33,486 nt of DNA from Akkermansia sp. (GTDB lineage: Bacteria; Verrucomicrobiota; Verrucomicrobiia; Verrucomicrobiales; Akkermansiaceae). Positions 23,146 through 32,788 of this stretch are shown one piece after another (the stretch's first letter is position 1; each line of letters begins with the position of its first letter). The stretch lies in NCBI GenBank assembly GCA_017546845.1, contig JAFYRS010000172.1:1-33486 (forward strand), given 5' to 3'. The notes under the pieces were generated by a model, which had not been told where the DNA came from, searched no databases, and worked only from the letters and a program-made list of their open reading frames with translations. The translations under genes were made by a program, and so were the position numbers.

Positions 23146-23570
23146 TTGTTTTTGAGAGCGTCGCGGATTTCTCGCAGCAGCAGAATGTCCTCCGGAGTGG
23201 GGGGCGGCTCGGGGGCCGGGGCAGGGGCTGCCGGTTCTTCCTTCCTGGCGCGCAGCTTGCACACCAGGCGCACGGCCCAGAAGATGGTGAGGGCGATGAT
23301 GAGGAAGTCCAGCACCGTCTGGCAGAATACACCGTATTTGATGACGGGGGCTCCTTCTTCTGCGCTGAGGGAGTAGGTGAGGTCGGCAAGGTTCTTGGTG
23401 TCGCCGGTGAGCATGGAGATGGCAGGCATGATGATGTCATTCACCAGGGAGGTGACGATTTTGCCGAACGCTCCGCCGATGATGACACCAACGGCCATGT
23501 CTACGACATTCCCCTTGAGGGCGAATTTCTTGAATTCGTCAATCCAAGCGGGTTTGAGTTTCTGAATCAT
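23142..23570 (-). CDS. mscL: Large-conductance mechanosensitive channel MscL
   Basis: A 142-residue inner-membrane channel that opens under membrane tension to relieve osmotic shock. The first helix [18 protein letters not shown] (about residues 17-34) and [16 protein letters not shown] are the family signature. A second helix (about 80-100) and a charged C-terminal bundle ([11 protein letters not shown], then [11 protein letters not shown]) follow. Length is close to the usual 130-150. It follows the phosphatase gene by nine bases and overlaps the HU start. Confidence 0.95.
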   Translation of the reverse strand: MIQKLKPAWIDEFKKFALKGNVVDMAVGVIIGGAFGKIVTSLVNDIIMPAISMLTGDTKNLADLTYSLSAEEGAPVIKYGVFCQTVLDFLIIALTIFWAVRLVCKLRARKEEPAAPAPAPEPPPTPEDILLLREIRDALKNK

Positions 23571-23579
23571 GGCGGAAAA

Positions 23580-24266
23580 TCAGATTTTCTTGAATGCCTT
23601 GGTGCCCCATTCGGTGCAGCTCCAGGTGGTGCCGTCTTCGCTGGTGAAGATGCAGACACCGCCGGTGGCTACTTTGATGTCGTGTTCGGCACAGAAGCCT
23701 GCGTAATCGCCCGTGATGACCGGCGCAAAGCGGATGGTGCCGTTGGAGGAGACGCAGAGCATGATTTCGCCGTCCTTGACCTCTGCGGCGAGGCTCATCC
23801 AGTTGTCTCGTATCTGCTGTACGTCCACTTTCCAGCCGGTGGGGACAGTGGCATCCGCGTTCCATTTGTCAATGATGGCGGCGCCTTTAGCCTCAATTTC
23901 GCCGGGAGAGAGGGTGGAGGGGTCAATGCCTTCGGCCTTGGCTGCTTCGGCACCGAGGCGGGCCATGACCTGTTCCTCCGTCTTGTTTTCATCGGGGCCG
24001 TAGTCGACTTCGATGAAGCGGTGGTCGGGCTCGACCGGGCAGGTGCAGCCGGCGGCTTCGGCTGCGAGGGCTGCAGTGCCCAGGGTGCGCTTGAGCGGGG
24101 CGGCCAGAATGCGGGTGGGCACCAGACCGAGCTTCTTGAGGTACAGGCCTACGCCTTTGCCGCGCTCTTCTTCTACGAGTTCCAGGTCGGTGTGGCAACC
24201 TACACGGGTGGGAGTTTCGCCTTTGGCAAAGGTGTTGCCGTGGCGGGCAATGATGAGTGTTTTCAT
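23580..24266 (-). CDS. Histidine phosphatase superfamily protein (variant with Asn at the second histidine site)
   Basis: A 228-residue phosphoglycerate-mutase-like protein. The N-terminal ARHGNTF (Arg8, His9, Gly10) carries the phospho-acceptor histidine, followed by a TR pair and LKRTLGTA near residue 58. At the place of the second catalytic histidine (usually SHGG-IR) it reads SSNGTIRF, with Asn175. Such SNG variants exist among histidine phosphatases, so it may still act, with altered mechanism or specificity. Substrate unknown. It has a consensus promoter and leads the unit phosphatase-mscL-HU. Confidence 0.82.
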   Translation of the reverse strand: MKTLIIARHGNTFAKGETPTRVGCHTDLELVEEERGKGVGLYLKKLGLVPTRILAAPLKRTLGTAALAAEAAGCTCPVEPDHRFIEVDYGPDENKTEEQVMARLGAEAAKAEGIDPSTLSPGEIEAKGAAIIDKWNADATVPTGWKVDVQQIRDNWMSLAAEVKDGEIMLCVSSNGTIRFAPVITGDYAGFCAEHDIKVATGGVCIFTSEDGTTWSCTEWGTKAFKKI

Positions 24267-24289
24267 GGTGTTAAATTGATATTACCGGT

Positions 24290-24318
24290 ATTTTAACGCA
24301 GGGGAGAGGTGCTGTCAA
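24290..24318 (-). promoter_or_regulatory. Consensus promoter of the phosphatase-mscL-HU unit
   Basis: Minus strand: TTGACA (24318-24313), 17 bases, TAAAAT (24295-24290), then 23 bases to the ATG. The predicted leader is about 17 bases and AT-rich, without a Shine-Dalgarno. Confidence 0.8.
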
Positions 24319-24348
24319 CAACGCAGGTGCAGGAATGGGGCTTTCTGT

Positions 24349-25350
24349 TCAGGATTTTTTCTTTTTCTTTTTGGCGGATACTGTTTTCCAGACGGGGGAG
24401 TCTTTGCTGTAGGCGGGGCCGGGTTCGCTGCCCGGCTGGGAGGCAGGCCAGTCTTCGTTGGTGCGGAAGAGCATGAGCGGGGCGTTCTTTTCCTTGGTGA
24501 TTTCCTGGGTCAGCAGGTAGTAGAAGCCGTGGCGGCCGCATTCACCGATGATGATTTCAATGGGGTAGTCACTGCCCTCTTTGACACTGACGGGGGTGCC
24601 GCCCACGAGTCCGCCGAAGGTATTATTGAAGAATCCGGCGCTTTTGAGCTGGAGTAGTTTGTAGTCTTTGTGCTTCGGGTCTTTGCCTGATCGGAGGTTC
24701 TGGATGTATTGTTTTTCCGTGCCTTTCGAAAAGGCTTCGTCGCTGTTGTTGCCTGTGAATACACTGGGGAGTACATAGCCGGATTCGAGGACGACTTTAC
24801 CGCCGAAGCGCACGATGATGGTATCATCTGCGGAACCGACGAAACGGAATTTCATGGTTCTGGGGGCTTTGACGCGCCCTTTGAAAACGCCAATCCAACC
24901 GCCGGGGATGGCTTCTGCGCTTTCGCTGATGAAATCGGCCGCTGCTTCGGTGGCTTTCCTGCCGGATGCAAGGTCGAGTTCGCCATCCATATTCACCCCA
25001 TAGCGGCGTTGCAGGTATAGGTGGCCGACAGCGCAGGGGGTTTTGTATTCATAGTTGTATTTGATGTCGCTATGGCGCCGGGCCATGATGTCCTTCATGG
25101 TTTCCATGTAGTCGTTGCGCACATGGTTCCACCAGTCTCCAGCGTGCTGCTGTACCTGGGGTTTAAGCTTGCCCCTGCGGTCTCGTTTGATGTCATATAT
25201 TGTACCGCGCAATAGTCCTCCGGGGTCTTTCTCTGCTTCTTCTGCTCCAGTCCATACATAGGCCACCGGGCGTTTTTCCCATTCGGCGGCGGCCGGGGAA
25301 ATCATAGAGATGAGAAAGACGCAGAGTAGGGAGACGGCGGGTTGGTACAT
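24349..25350 (-). CDS. Secreted PA14-like domain protein, paralog of the gene at 25371
   Basis: A 333-residue exported protein: signal peptide ending near PAAAEWE, then a region shared with the next paralog (AYVWTG...GTIYDIKRD). A PA14-like carbohydrate- or ligand-binding fold follows, recognisable from GWIGVFKGRVKAP...MKFRFVGSADDTIIVRFGGKVVLE at about residues 150-190 and YPIEIIIGE...FYYLLTQE near 265. It ends in a run of lysines, which may be a cell-surface or nucleic-acid contact. A GTG at 25362 is an alternative start. Function unknown; PA14 domains often bind sugars. It is the second of a tandem pair. Confidence 0.8.
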   Translation of the reverse strand: MYQPAVSLLCVFLISMISPAAAEWEKRPVAYVWTGAEEAEKDPGGLLRGTIYDIKRDRRGKLKPQVQQHAGDWWNHVRNDYMETMKDIMARRHSDIKYNYEYKTPCAVGHLYLQRRYGVNMDGELDLASGRKATEAAADFISESAEAIPGGWIGVFKGRVKAPRTMKFRFVGSADDTIIVRFGGKVVLESGYVLPSVFTGNNSDEAFSKGTEKQYIQNLRSGKDPKHKDYKLLQLKSAGFFNNTFGGLVGGTPVSVKEGSDYPIEIIIGECGRHGFYYLLTQEITKEKNAPLMLFRTNEDWPASQPGSEPGPAYSKDSPVWKTVSAKKKKKKS

Positions 25351-25370
25351 GTGTCTGTTCACGGGGAAAA

Positions 25371-26552
25371 TTAGAGCTTCTTAAATCCACTTATGGAGCT
25401 GGATGGTTTGGTCGTCTTTTTGGATTTTTTTGAGGAAACCACTTTCCAGATGGGGGAATCTTCTGCGAAATCCGGACCTTGTTCTCCATAATGCTTGCTG
25501 CTGTATTCTTTAAATGATGGGTGGTGGCTCGGTGATGCTTCGCTGGTGCGGAACAGTTGCAAGGGGGCATTGTTGCCGGGAGTCACTTCTTGCGTGAGCA
25601 GGTAAAAGAGTGTGCTTCCTCCGTTGTTACCAATGATGATTTCTATTGGGTAGACTTCACCTTCTTTTACCTTGATGGGATGCCCGCCAGTGATTCCCGA
25701 AAATGCATCGTTGCAGAACGGTGTGCTGCGGAGCTTTCTGACGACGTATCCTTTTTTATCCGGATGTATGCCTTCCACTACCTCTTTCTGGTATTGCTTG
25801 GTGTAGTACCAGTCGCATCCTTTATCCTTAATCCCGTTGCCTTTGTATAGTTCTGGCTTGAAGAAACCTGTTTCCAGTACCAGGTTATCATTAAAGCGGA
25901 CTGCTATGGCATCATCTGCTGCTCCGTAAAATCGGAAAGTCATGCTTTTCGGGGCTGTTACTTTGCCTCGGAATACCCCGAACCAGGAAATATGGTCATC
26001 GTAGGCCTTTGCTTTGCCTTTTGCAGGCTTGTTTCCTCCGGAAGATGCCTCATCGTCAGGAAGGAAGTCTGATTCGGGGGCTTTCAGGGTGTTACTGGCA
26101 GGTGCTCCATCTAATTCTGCTGCCAGGGATTTGAATGTGCAGGGCGCCAGGTATATATGCGGTGTGGCAACGGTGTATGGATATTTGTAGTAGCGTTTCA
26201 GGATGCTGTATTTGCCGTTCATCAATTCTTTGAGTGTATAGGCAAACTGACCGTGCACATCTGGGCTGTTAGTCGGATTTTTCGCACCCGTGCTACGTGT
26301 TTTAATGGCTGATTTGAGATCTCTTCTGGCGGGCCCTGTTTTGCCAGTGTTATAGATTCCGGAATAGGTGAAAAACTCGCCTTTCGGATTGCGGTTGTAG
26401 TCATACAAAACACCTGTGAGCATGTCATCAGGGACTTCTGCCGGTTTCTTGTCGCTGGTCCACACATAACACATGCCCCGTGGCTCCCATTCTGCAAAGG
26501 CAGAGAGGGAGAGAACGGCGGTTGCTGTCAAGGTAATGAGTTGGTGTTTCAT
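25371..26552 (-). CDS. Secreted PA14-like domain protein, translationally coupled to parE
   Basis: A 393-residue exported protein with a signal peptide (MKHQL..., ending AFAEWE) and the same domain plan as the gene at 24349: CYVWTSDK...[40 protein letters not shown] near residue 195, [11 protein letters not shown]...[11 protein letters not shown], then [14 protein letters not shown]. It has extra residues before the PA14-like part. Its start codon overlaps the parE stop by four bases (ATGA), an unexpected partnership between a secreted binding protein and a topoisomerase. The two paralogs probably arose by duplication. Function unknown. Confidence 0.82.
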   Translation of the reverse strand: MKHQLITLTATAVLSLSAFAEWEPRGMCYVWTSDKKPAEVPDDMLTGVLYDYNRNPKGEFFTYSGIYNTGKTGPARRDLKSAIKTRSTGAKNPTNSPDVHGQFAYTLKELMNGKYSILKRYYKYPYTVATPHIYLAPCTFKSLAAELDGAPASNTLKAPESDFLPDDEASSGGNKPAKGKAKAYDDHISWFGVFRGKVTAPKSMTFRFYGAADDAIAVRFNDNLVLETGFFKPELYKGNGIKDKGCDWYYTKQYQKEVVEGIHPDKKGYVVRKLRSTPFCNDAFSGITGGHPIKVKEGEVYPIEIIIGNNGGSTLFYLLTQEVTPGNNAPLQLFRTSEASPSHHPSFKEYSSKHYGEQGPDFAEDSPIWKVVSSKKSKKTTKPSSSISGFKKL

Positions 26553-28402
26553 GCTAAATCTTCTTCGATTCGGAGGTTATCAACGATGTACTGGCGGCGG
26601 TCATCGGTGTTGTCCCCCATGTAGAAGCGGAGGATTTCCTTGAGGTTGTGCGCGTTTTCGAGCGTTACTTCCTCCAGGCGTATATCTTCACCGATGAAGG
26701 CCTTGAATTCAGAGGGGGAGATTTCACCCAGACCCTTGAATCGGGTGATTTCCGGGTTGCGCCCCAGCTGTTTCACGGCGCGGTCGCGCTCGGCTTCAGA
26801 GTAGCAATAAAGCGTTTTCTGCTTGTTGCGCACGCGGAAGAGCGGGGTCTGGAGAATGAAGAGGTGACCCTCGCGGATGAGGTCGGGGAAGTACTGGATA
26901 AAGAACGTGAGCAGCAGCAGGCGGATGTGCATGCCGTCCACATCCGCATCAGTCGCGATGATGACCTTGTTGTAGCGCAAATCCTCCATGCTGCGGTCGA
27001 TGTTGAGCGCCAGGTGCAGGAAGTCCAGCTCTTCGTTGCGCTTTTCCTCGAAGAGGGCGGCGCGGTTCATGCCAAAACTGTTTGCGGGCTTGCCGCGCAG
27101 GGAGAAGACGGCCTGCGTCTCGGCATCGCGGGCGGTGGTGATGGAGCCGGAGGCGGAGTCACCCTCGGTGATGAAGAGCATGGTCTCCTTGGCGCGCTTG
27201 TGCTTCGTGTCGTAGTGCACGCGGCAGTCGCGCAGCTTGCGGGTGTGAATCTTGGCTTTCTTGGCGCGTTCCTTGGCCACCTTGCCGGTAACACCTGCCA
27301 CTTCCTTGCGGGTCTTTTCGCTTTCCTTGATTTTCTCCTCCATCGCCTCGCCGATTTCGGGGTGGCGGTGCAGGTAGTTATCCAGCTCACGGGCAAGGAA
27401 GTTGAGCACGAAGGTGCGGATGGTTTCCTTGCCGGGGCCCATGGTGTTGCTGCCCAGTTTGGTCTTGGTCTGGGATTCGAACACGGGTTCGATGACCTTG
27501 ATGCTGATGGCGGCCTGGATGCCGTTGCGGATGTCGGAGCCTTCGTAGCTCTTTTTGAAGTAGCCCTGCAGCGTCTTGACGATAGCCTCGCGGAAGGCGG
27601 CCTGGTGCGTGCCGCCCATGGTGGTGTGCTGGCCGTTCACGAAGGAGTAGTACTCCTCGCCGTAGTCATCACCGTGGGTGATGGCAATCTCAATGTCGCT
27701 GCCGGAAATGTGGATGGGCGCGTAGAGCGGTTCCTCCTTCATCTCTTCCTTGAGCAGATCCAGCAGGCCGTTTTTCGAGGAAATGTTGCGGCCATTCAGG
27801 TTGATGGTGAGCCCGGTGTTCAGGTAGCAGTAGTAGCGGCACATGCGCTCTACAAAGCTGAGGTTGTAGGCGGCATCGGCCGCAAAGATGCTGCGATCCA
27901 CCATGAACGCCACGCGCGTGCCATCCGGCTGGTCGGTTGCTTCGGTGACATCGCTGCCTTCTATCATTTCGCCTGCCTGGAACAGGATGCGGCGGGTCTG
28001 CCCCTCACGGTAGGCCTGAATCTCAAACGTTTCGGAAAGCGCATTCACCGCTTTGATACCCACGCCATTCAAACCAACGGATTTCTTGAAGGCTTCGCCA
28101 TCGTACTTGCCGCCGGTGTTGATTTTAGCGGCGCATTCGTAGAGCTTGCCCAGCGGAATACCGCGTCCGAAGTCGCGGATTTCGCTGCGGCCTTCCTTGT
28201 CTATGCTCACGAGTATTTTTTTGCCGATACCCATCACGAACTCGTCAATCGAGTTGTCGATGACTTCCTTGAGCAGTACGTACAGACCATCGTCCGGCAT
28301 GGTGCCGTCGCCCAGCTTGCCTATGTACATACCCGGGCGCAAGCGGATGTGCTCGCGCCAGTCCAGTGTTTGAATGTCGTCTTCTGTGTATTCGGCTTCC
28401 AT
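26549..28402 (-). CDS. parE: Type IIA topoisomerase subunit B (ParE-like)
   Basis: A 617-residue ATPase subunit of topoisomerase IV or a gyrase-like enzyme. In order: GHKL ATPase (RPGMYIG at about 23-29, [10 protein letters not shown] with the Mg-binding asparagine, GRGIPLG and [11 protein letters not shown]), transducer domain, then TOPRIM (EGDSASGS and [10 protein letters not shown]) and the end RRQYIVDN. At 617 residues it matches short ParE-type proteins without the E. coli GyrB insertion. The partner subunit A is not in the window. It has its own promoter and leads into two PA14-like genes. GyrB versus ParE cannot be settled without the partner. Confidence 0.92.
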   Translation of the reverse strand: MEAEYTEDDIQTLDWREHIRLRPGMYIGKLGDGTMPDDGLYVLLKEVIDNSIDEFVMGIGKKILVSIDKEGRSEIRDFGRGIPLGKLYECAAKINTGGKYDGEAFKKSVGLNGVGIKAVNALSETFEIQAYREGQTRRILFQAGEMIEGSDVTEATDQPDGTRVAFMVDRSIFAADAAYNLSFVERMCRYYCYLNTGLTINLNGRNISSKNGLLDLLKEEMKEEPLYAPIHISGSDIEIAITHGDDYGEEYYSFVNGQHTTMGGTHQAAFREAIVKTLQGYFKKSYEGSDIRNGIQAAISIKVIEPVFESQTKTKLGSNTMGPGKETIRTFVLNFLARELDNYLHRHPEIGEAMEEKIKESEKTRKEVAGVTGKVAKERAKKAKIHTRKLRDCRVHYDTKHKRAKETMLFITEGDSASGSITTARDAETQAVFSLRGKPANSFGMNRAALFEEKRNEELDFLHLALNIDRSMEDLRYNKVIIATDADVDGMHIRLLLLTFFIQYFPDLIREGHLFILQTPLFRVRNKQKTLYCYSEAERDRAVKQLGRNPEITRFKGLGEISPSEFKAFIGEDIRLEEVTLENAHNLKEILRFYMGDNTDDRRQYIVDNLRIEEDLA

Positions 28403-28413
28403 GAATTGCGTCT

Positions 28414-28442
28414 ATATTACACTATCCTTAAACATTCTGCAA
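28414..28442 (-). promoter_or_regulatory. Promoter of parE
   Basis: Minus strand: TTGCAG (28442-28437), 17 bases, TAATAT (28419-28414), 11 bases to the ATG. The predicted leader is about five bases. Confidence 0.6.
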
Positions 28443-28508
28443 GCAAGAATCGGGTCAATGCAGAGATAATTTTCCTTGTCATGATGCGCTTTATGGCGGC
28501 TTGCAGGC

Positions 28509-28538
28509 TTGCGCGGTGAGGGCTTTGGAGCATAGAAT
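28509..28538 (+). promoter_or_regulatory. Near-leaderless promoter of the M50 gene
   Basis: TTGCGC (28509-28514), 18 bases, TAGAAT (28533-28538), seven bases to the ATG at 28546. The -10 box overlaps an upstream in-frame ATG at 28537, which excludes that codon and the TTG at 28501 as starts. Confidence 0.6.
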
Positions 28539-28545
28539 GGTCGCA

Positions 28546-29262
28546 ATGATACGGTTCTCGCTATTCGGGGTGCGGGTATGCATCCATCCCACGCTCTGGC
28601 TGACGCTGTCTTTTCTGGGCGGCGCGTTCATGATTTCCAGTGTGGTAGAGCTTTTCAGCGTGTTGCTTTTTATTCTGGCAGCCTTTGTCGTGCTGCTGAC
28701 GCATGAAATGGGACATGCTCTGGTGGGGCGGAAACTGGGCGGTGGCCAACCATGTGTGTATCTGGCATGGCTTGGTGGAGATTGCACGAATGAGACGGTC
28801 CGTCTCACCCGCAGACAAGGGGTGGCGATGACGGCATGCGGCCCGTTGTCATCTGCGCTGGTGGGAGTGCTGGCCTATGTCCTGCTGGGGGTGTACATAG
28901 GGGATTTCCGGAGTGCTGCTTCCTATGCCGCTCAATTTGTGCAGGGGTATATGCCAGCAGAGGCGGTGATGTCATACCCGCCGCTGGCCATGTTCCTGTT
29001 CTTTTTCCTGATTGAGTTGAGCTGCTGGTGGACTCTTCTGAATCTGCTGCCTATTTTTCCGCTGGATGGCGGGCAGATTATGCAGGGGCTCATGAAATCG
29101 CCCCGACAGGTGCACGGCATCAGCCTGGCGGCAGCACTGGCAGTTGCCGGGTTCGCTGTGGTTGTTCATCTGTGGTTGCTCTGTATCTTCATGGTGCTGC
29201 TGGCGGTGCTGAACCACAAATTGCGCCAGGAAACCCACCCCGGAGGAACTGATTTTCATTGA
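28546..29262 (+). CDS. Site-2-protease-like M50 family membrane metalloprotease
   Basis: A 238-residue intramembrane zinc protease with about five to six helices. HEMGH at 53-57 gives two histidine ligands and the glutamate; NLLPIFPLDGG at 166-176 gives the conserved Asp174 ligand, as in the SpoIVFB/Rip group without PDZ or CBS domains. Such enzymes cut membrane-anchored regulators, but no anti-sigma factor is next to it, so its substrate is unknown. Its stop codon lies inside the -35 box of proS. The start comes from the adjacent promoter. Confidence 0.88.
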   Translation: MIRFSLFGVRVCIHPTLWLTLSFLGGAFMISSVVELFSVLLFILAAFVVLLTHEMGHALVGRKLGGGQPCVYLAWLGGDCTNETVRLTRRQGVAMTACGPLSSALVGVLAYVLLGVYIGDFRSAASYAAQFVQGYMPAEAVMSYPPLAMFLFFFLIELSCWWTLLNLLPIFPLDGGQIMQGLMKSPRQVHGISLAAALAVAGFAVVVHLWLLCIFMVLLAVLNHKLRQETHPGGTDFH

Positions 29263-29287
29263 CTTTTTTAACCATAATCCATAAAAT
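29259..29287 (+). promoter_or_regulatory. Near-leaderless promoter of proS
   Basis: TTGACT (29259-29264) overlaps the stop codon of the M50 gene; after 17 bases TAAAAT (29282-29287), then seven bases to the ATG at 29295. This fixes the start and excludes an in-frame TTG at 29259. Confidence 0.75.
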
Positions 29288-29294
29288 CCCCGCC

Positions 29295-30818
29295 ATGGCA
29301 CAACAGAACGCTATTTCGCCCACGCGCGCACAGGACTTCCCTGAGTGGTATCAGCAAGTAATCAAGGCCGCCGACCTCGCCGAGAATTCCGAGGTGCGCG
29401 GCTGCATGGTCATCAAGCCCTGGGGCTACGCTATCTGGGAGCTCATCCAGCAGCAGCTCGATGCTGATTTCAAGCGCACCGGGCACACCAATGCCTATTT
29501 CCCCATGCTCATCCCTGTTTCCTATCTGGAGAAGGAAGCCGAGCATGCTGAAGGTTTTGCCACGGAATGCGCCGTGGTTACCCACCACCGCCTGGAGGCC
29601 GTGAAGGACCCGGAGACCGGTAAGACCCGCATGATTCCTTCCGGCGAGCTGACGGATAAGTATGTGATTCGCCCGACTTCCGAGACGGTGATTGGTGCTG
29701 CGTTCTCCCGCTGGCTGGAGTCCTACCGTGAGCTGCCCATCAAGGTGAACCAGTGGTGCAACGTGATGCGCTGGGAGATGCGTCCCCGCATTTTCCTGCG
29801 CACGGCAGAGTTCCTGTGGCAGGAGGGGCACACGGCTCACGAAACCCGCGAGGAGGCCGAGGAGGAAACCGCACTCATGCACAAGGTGTACGAGGAATTC
29901 CAGCGCGATGTGCTGGCGGTGGATGTGATTCCCGGCGAAAAGACCGAGCACGAGCGTTTCCCCGGTGCTGTGCGCACCTTCACGGTAGAAGCCATGGTGC
30001 AGGACCGCAAGGCCATTCAGGCCGGTACTTCCCACTTCCTGGGGCAGAACTTCGCCAAGGCTCAGAACATTTCCTTTGCCGGCCGCAACAATGAGCGCCA
30101 GTTTGCCTGGACCACCTCCTGGGGTGTGTCCACCCGCATGATTGGCACGCTGATTATGGCCCACTCTGATGACGATGGCCTGGTCTGCCCGCCCCGCGTG
30201 GCCCCGAAGCAGATTGTCATCATTCCCGTTACCCCCAAGGCCGACACCAAGGAGGCTATTCTGGCGCACTGTCAGGAGCTGGCAGACAAGCTCAGCGCCA
30301 TGAGCTTCCACGGCATGCCGCTGCGTGTGCAGGTCGATACCCGCGACCTCAACGGCGGTACCAAGAAGTGGGAATGGGTGAAGAAGGGCGTGCCTGTGCG
30401 CATCGAGATTGGTCCGCGTGACCTGGAGAAGGGCTCTGTATGCCTCTGCCGCCGCGACCAGCCCACCAACGAAAAGAGCTTCATCTCTGAGGCTGAGCTC
30501 GTGGAGAACGCAGTGAGCCTGCTGGAGGATATCCAGAACACGCTGCTGCAGCGCCAGCGCGCCTTCCGCGACAGCCACATCCACCCGTGCTCCAGCCTGG
30601 AGGAACTCAAGGAAAACTTCAACGGCGAGGGCGATGCCGACTGGCTGCTCTGCCCTTGGGACGGCACCCCCGAGGAGGAGGAAACGCTGGCCAAGAGCCT
30701 GCGCATTTCCATCCGCTGCGTGCCGCAGGGTGAAATGGGTTGCGCCGCCGAGGCCGCTCCCTGTATCCTGACCGGTCGCCCCACCACGCGCCGCGTGCTC
30801 TGGGCCCGTGCCTATTGA
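29295..30818 (+). CDS. proS: Prolyl-tRNA synthetase (eukaryote/archaea-like type)
   Basis: A class II aminoacyl-tRNA synthetase of 507 residues charging tRNA-Pro in the cytoplasm. It belongs to the shorter archaeal/eukaryotic-type form: it lacks the editing insertion between motifs 2 and 3 that typical bacterial ProS have. It shows RPTSETVIG, TAEFLWQEGHTAH and a C-terminal zinc-binding region with cysteines around CPWDGTPEEEE, RCVPQG, GCAAEAAPC, and ends RAY. This type occurs in several bacterial phyla. It is followed by a strong terminator, so it is probably a single-gene unit. Confidence 0.95.
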   Translation: MAQQNAISPTRAQDFPEWYQQVIKAADLAENSEVRGCMVIKPWGYAIWELIQQQLDADFKRTGHTNAYFPMLIPVSYLEKEAEHAEGFATECAVVTHHRLEAVKDPETGKTRMIPSGELTDKYVIRPTSETVIGAAFSRWLESYRELPIKVNQWCNVMRWEMRPRIFLRTAEFLWQEGHTAHETREEAEEETALMHKVYEEFQRDVLAVDVIPGEKTEHERFPGAVRTFTVEAMVQDRKAIQAGTSHFLGQNFAKAQNISFAGRNNERQFAWTTSWGVSTRMIGTLIMAHSDDDGLVCPPRVAPKQIVIIPVTPKADTKEAILAHCQELADKLSAMSFHGMPLRVQVDTRDLNGGTKKWEWVKKGVPVRIEIGPRDLEKGSVCLCRRDQPTNEKSFISEAELVENAVSLLEDIQNTLLQRQRAFRDSHIHPCSSLEELKENFNGEGDADWLLCPWDGTPEEEETLAKSLRISIRCVPQGEMGCAAEAAPCILTGRPTTRRVLWARAY

Positions 30819-30842
30819 TACGCGCCAATTCCTTCATGATGG

Positions 30843-30879
30843 AAAAATCCCCGGGCTGGATATCTGCCCGGGGATTTTT
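30843..30879. terminator. Strong bidirectional intrinsic terminator
   Basis: A 14-base perfect stem (30843-30856 with 30866-30879) has a GC core and A5/T5 flanks with a 9-base loop, so it works for proS on the plus strand and for lnt on the minus strand. Confidence 0.92.
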
Positions 30880-30898
30880 GTGTTATTGGGGAATTAAA

Positions 30899-32788
30899 TC
30901 AGTTCTGATTTCGCAGCCGGGTAACGAGCGCCGGCATGCTGGTCAGGATGACCACAATGACGCAGAGCGCAACCGCCCAGTCGCCCAGCAGGGCGTAGAG
31001 GGTGTAGCCGGCGTTCTTGTCCACCGGGAGCACGGCGTAGCTGTGGCCGGGCAGGTGGGGAGAACCATCCGCCTTTTGCAGAATGTCGATGAACGCACCA
31101 TTGGGTGCAATGGCGCAGGTGTAGCCCATGTTGGCCGCGCGCACCATGGGACGGCGCAGCTCAATGCAGCGGAAAGCGGCATTGCGGGCCTGCTGTTCGC
31201 CGCAGCTGGAATCGCGGAACCAGCCATCGTTTGAAATGTTGACGATGACCTGCGGGCCTTTGCGCACATATTTGGTGAGCAGGCGGCCCACGGTGTCCTC
31301 GTAGCAGATGGCGGGGATGACGCCGACGGTTTCACCTGTGCCCGGAACGGCTACAGGAATGGGTTCATCACCCGTGCCGGGGCGGATGCCTTCACCCACC
31401 TGGGTGCCGGTCAGTTCACTATAAATCTGGCCAATCCACTCGATTTCCTCTGCAAAGGGAATGTATTCTCCAAAAGGCATGAGGTGCTGCTTGGAGGTGG
31501 TGGTGATGGAATCGAACCCGCCGGGTATGATGGCCATGGAGTTGAACATGCCGCGCGGTTCGTATGCGCCGGGGGTGTTGGTCGGCTCGCAGCGGTTCTG
31601 ATCCACTCCGGTAAAGAGTACGAAATCCTGCCCACCCATTTCCCGCACTTGCTGGCGCACCAGCGGTAGTCCTTCGTCTCCGAAAAAGAGCTTCGTGGTG
31701 CAGTAGTCGGGGAGGAGTGTATTTGTTTCTGTGTTGAGATAGATGGGGCAGCCCATGGCGCTTTCCGGCCAGATGACCCAGAGCGGCAGCTGCTGGGTGA
31801 GTGCCACCTCCGGGTTGTCCATGGCTTTTTTGATGGTGGCCTTCTGCACGTCATTGAACGCCTGGCGCGTGGTGCGCAGAAATTCGCCGTACAGCCCCGG
31901 TTGTCTGCTGCCGCCTTCGATACGCTCCACCTGGTCCAGATTCAGCTGCACCCCCATGACTGGCAGCTGCAGCACTGAATCCCGCTTGAACATGGTCAGC
32001 GGCGAGTACATCTTGGATATGGCCAGGCCACCGGCAAACATGGCAAAGAGCACAATCACCACGCCGTAGAAATCCCACGGGCGGCAGCCCCTGCCGATGG
32101 CGCGGTACTGCAGCCAGGTGCGGCGGCTCGCACCCCAGAGAATGATGGCGGCGGCAGTGGGGAAGAAGGAGAGCGCCGCCGTGCCGATGAATTCGGCCCA
32201 CTGCACGAGCGAAAGCCCGTTGTATAGCGCCATGCCCATGCTGTTCCAGCTGAAACCGAGCGTGCCGTTGGCGCGCAACCATTCGATGCAGACCCACATG
32301 GCGCCGCCTCCTATGGCGCAGCGGACTGTGCTGCGCAGATCGGCAGATGCCCATTCGCTCCAGGCCAGGTCCTTGCGGGCGGTTTTCATTCCCGTGGTAT
32401 CGGGCACGGGAGCCAGGAGCGGGCGTAACAGTGTGTTGGTCAACCCTGCCCAGAGCCCGACCAGACACGAATAAAATGCCATGAGCGGCAAAAAGGCGAT
32501 GCCAAGGAATACGGGCAGGGGAATGCGGAATACGTATCCCACATTGTGAATCCACCAGAAGCTCACACAGTACCACCCCATGCCGTAGAGCCAGCCATAG
32601 CCCGCACCGCGCCAGAAGCCGGAGCGGCCGTTCCAGAGCACGCAGAGCAGGGGAATAAGCCCGACCCACACCAGGTTGCCCAGGTCATACGGTGGGAATG
32701 CAAGCGCCATGAACGCCCCGCCCAGAAGGCTGACGAGGATGCGCACAAGACGCCCGCGCCAACGCGGGGTGGTGGTATCAGAGGTCAT
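30899..32788 (-). CDS. lnt: Apolipoprotein N-acyltransferase
   Basis: Lnt adds the third acyl chain to lipoproteins in the inner membrane. The 629-residue protein has about six to seven N-terminal helices (residues 15-255) and a nitrilase-like periplasmic domain. The catalytic triad is visible as Glu342 (WPESAMG), Lys433 (SKQHLMPFGEY) and Cys495 (PAICYEDT), matching Glu267, Lys335 and Cys387 of the E. coli enzyme. It is longer than the E. coli protein (512), with an insertion between the helices and the catalytic part. The number of lipoprotein genes in this window fits a need for Lnt. Its start overlaps the upstream gene by 11 bases. Confidence 0.94.
   Translation of the reverse strand: MTSDTTTPRWRGRLVRILVSLLGGAFMALAFPPYDLGNLVWVGLIPLLCVLWNGRSGFWRGAGYGWLYGMGWYCVSFWWIHNVGYVFRIPLPVFLGIAFLPLMAFYSCLVGLWAGLTNTLLRPLLAPVPDTTGMKTARKDLAWSEWASADLRSTVRCAIGGGAMWVCIEWLRANGTLGFSWNSMGMALYNGLSLVQWAEFIGTAALSFFPTAAAIILWGASRRTWLQYRAIGRGCRPWDFYGVVIVLFAMFAGGLAISKMYSPLTMFKRDSVLQLPVMGVQLNLDQVERIEGGSRQPGLYGEFLRTTRQAFNDVQKATIKKAMDNPEVALTQQLPLWVIWPESAMGCPIYLNTETNTLLPDYCTTKLFFGDEGLPLVRQQVREMGGQDFVLFTGVDQNRCEPTNTPGAYEPRGMFNSMAIIPGGFDSITTTSKQHLMPFGEYIPFAEEIEWIGQIYSELTGTQVGEGIRPGTGDEPIPVAVPGTGETVGVIPAICYEDTVGRLLTKYVRKGPQVIVNISNDGWFRDSSCGEQQARNAAFRCIELRRPMVRAANMGYTCAIAPNGAFIDILQKADGSPHLPGHSYAVLPVDKNAGYTLYALLGDWAVALCVIVVILTSMPALVTRLRNQN

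Noticed and set aside
22832-23440. A 202-codon frame overlapping mscL and HU
   Set aside because: It runs out of frame through two recognisable genes.
26648-28519. A 623-codon open frame on the plus strand opposite parE
   Set aside because: It lies wholly antisense to a clear topoisomerase gene, has no recognisable motif, and reflects codon bias in a GC-rich gene.
29268-30584. A 438-codon open frame opposite proS
   Set aside because: Shadow of proS; no domain, no promoter.
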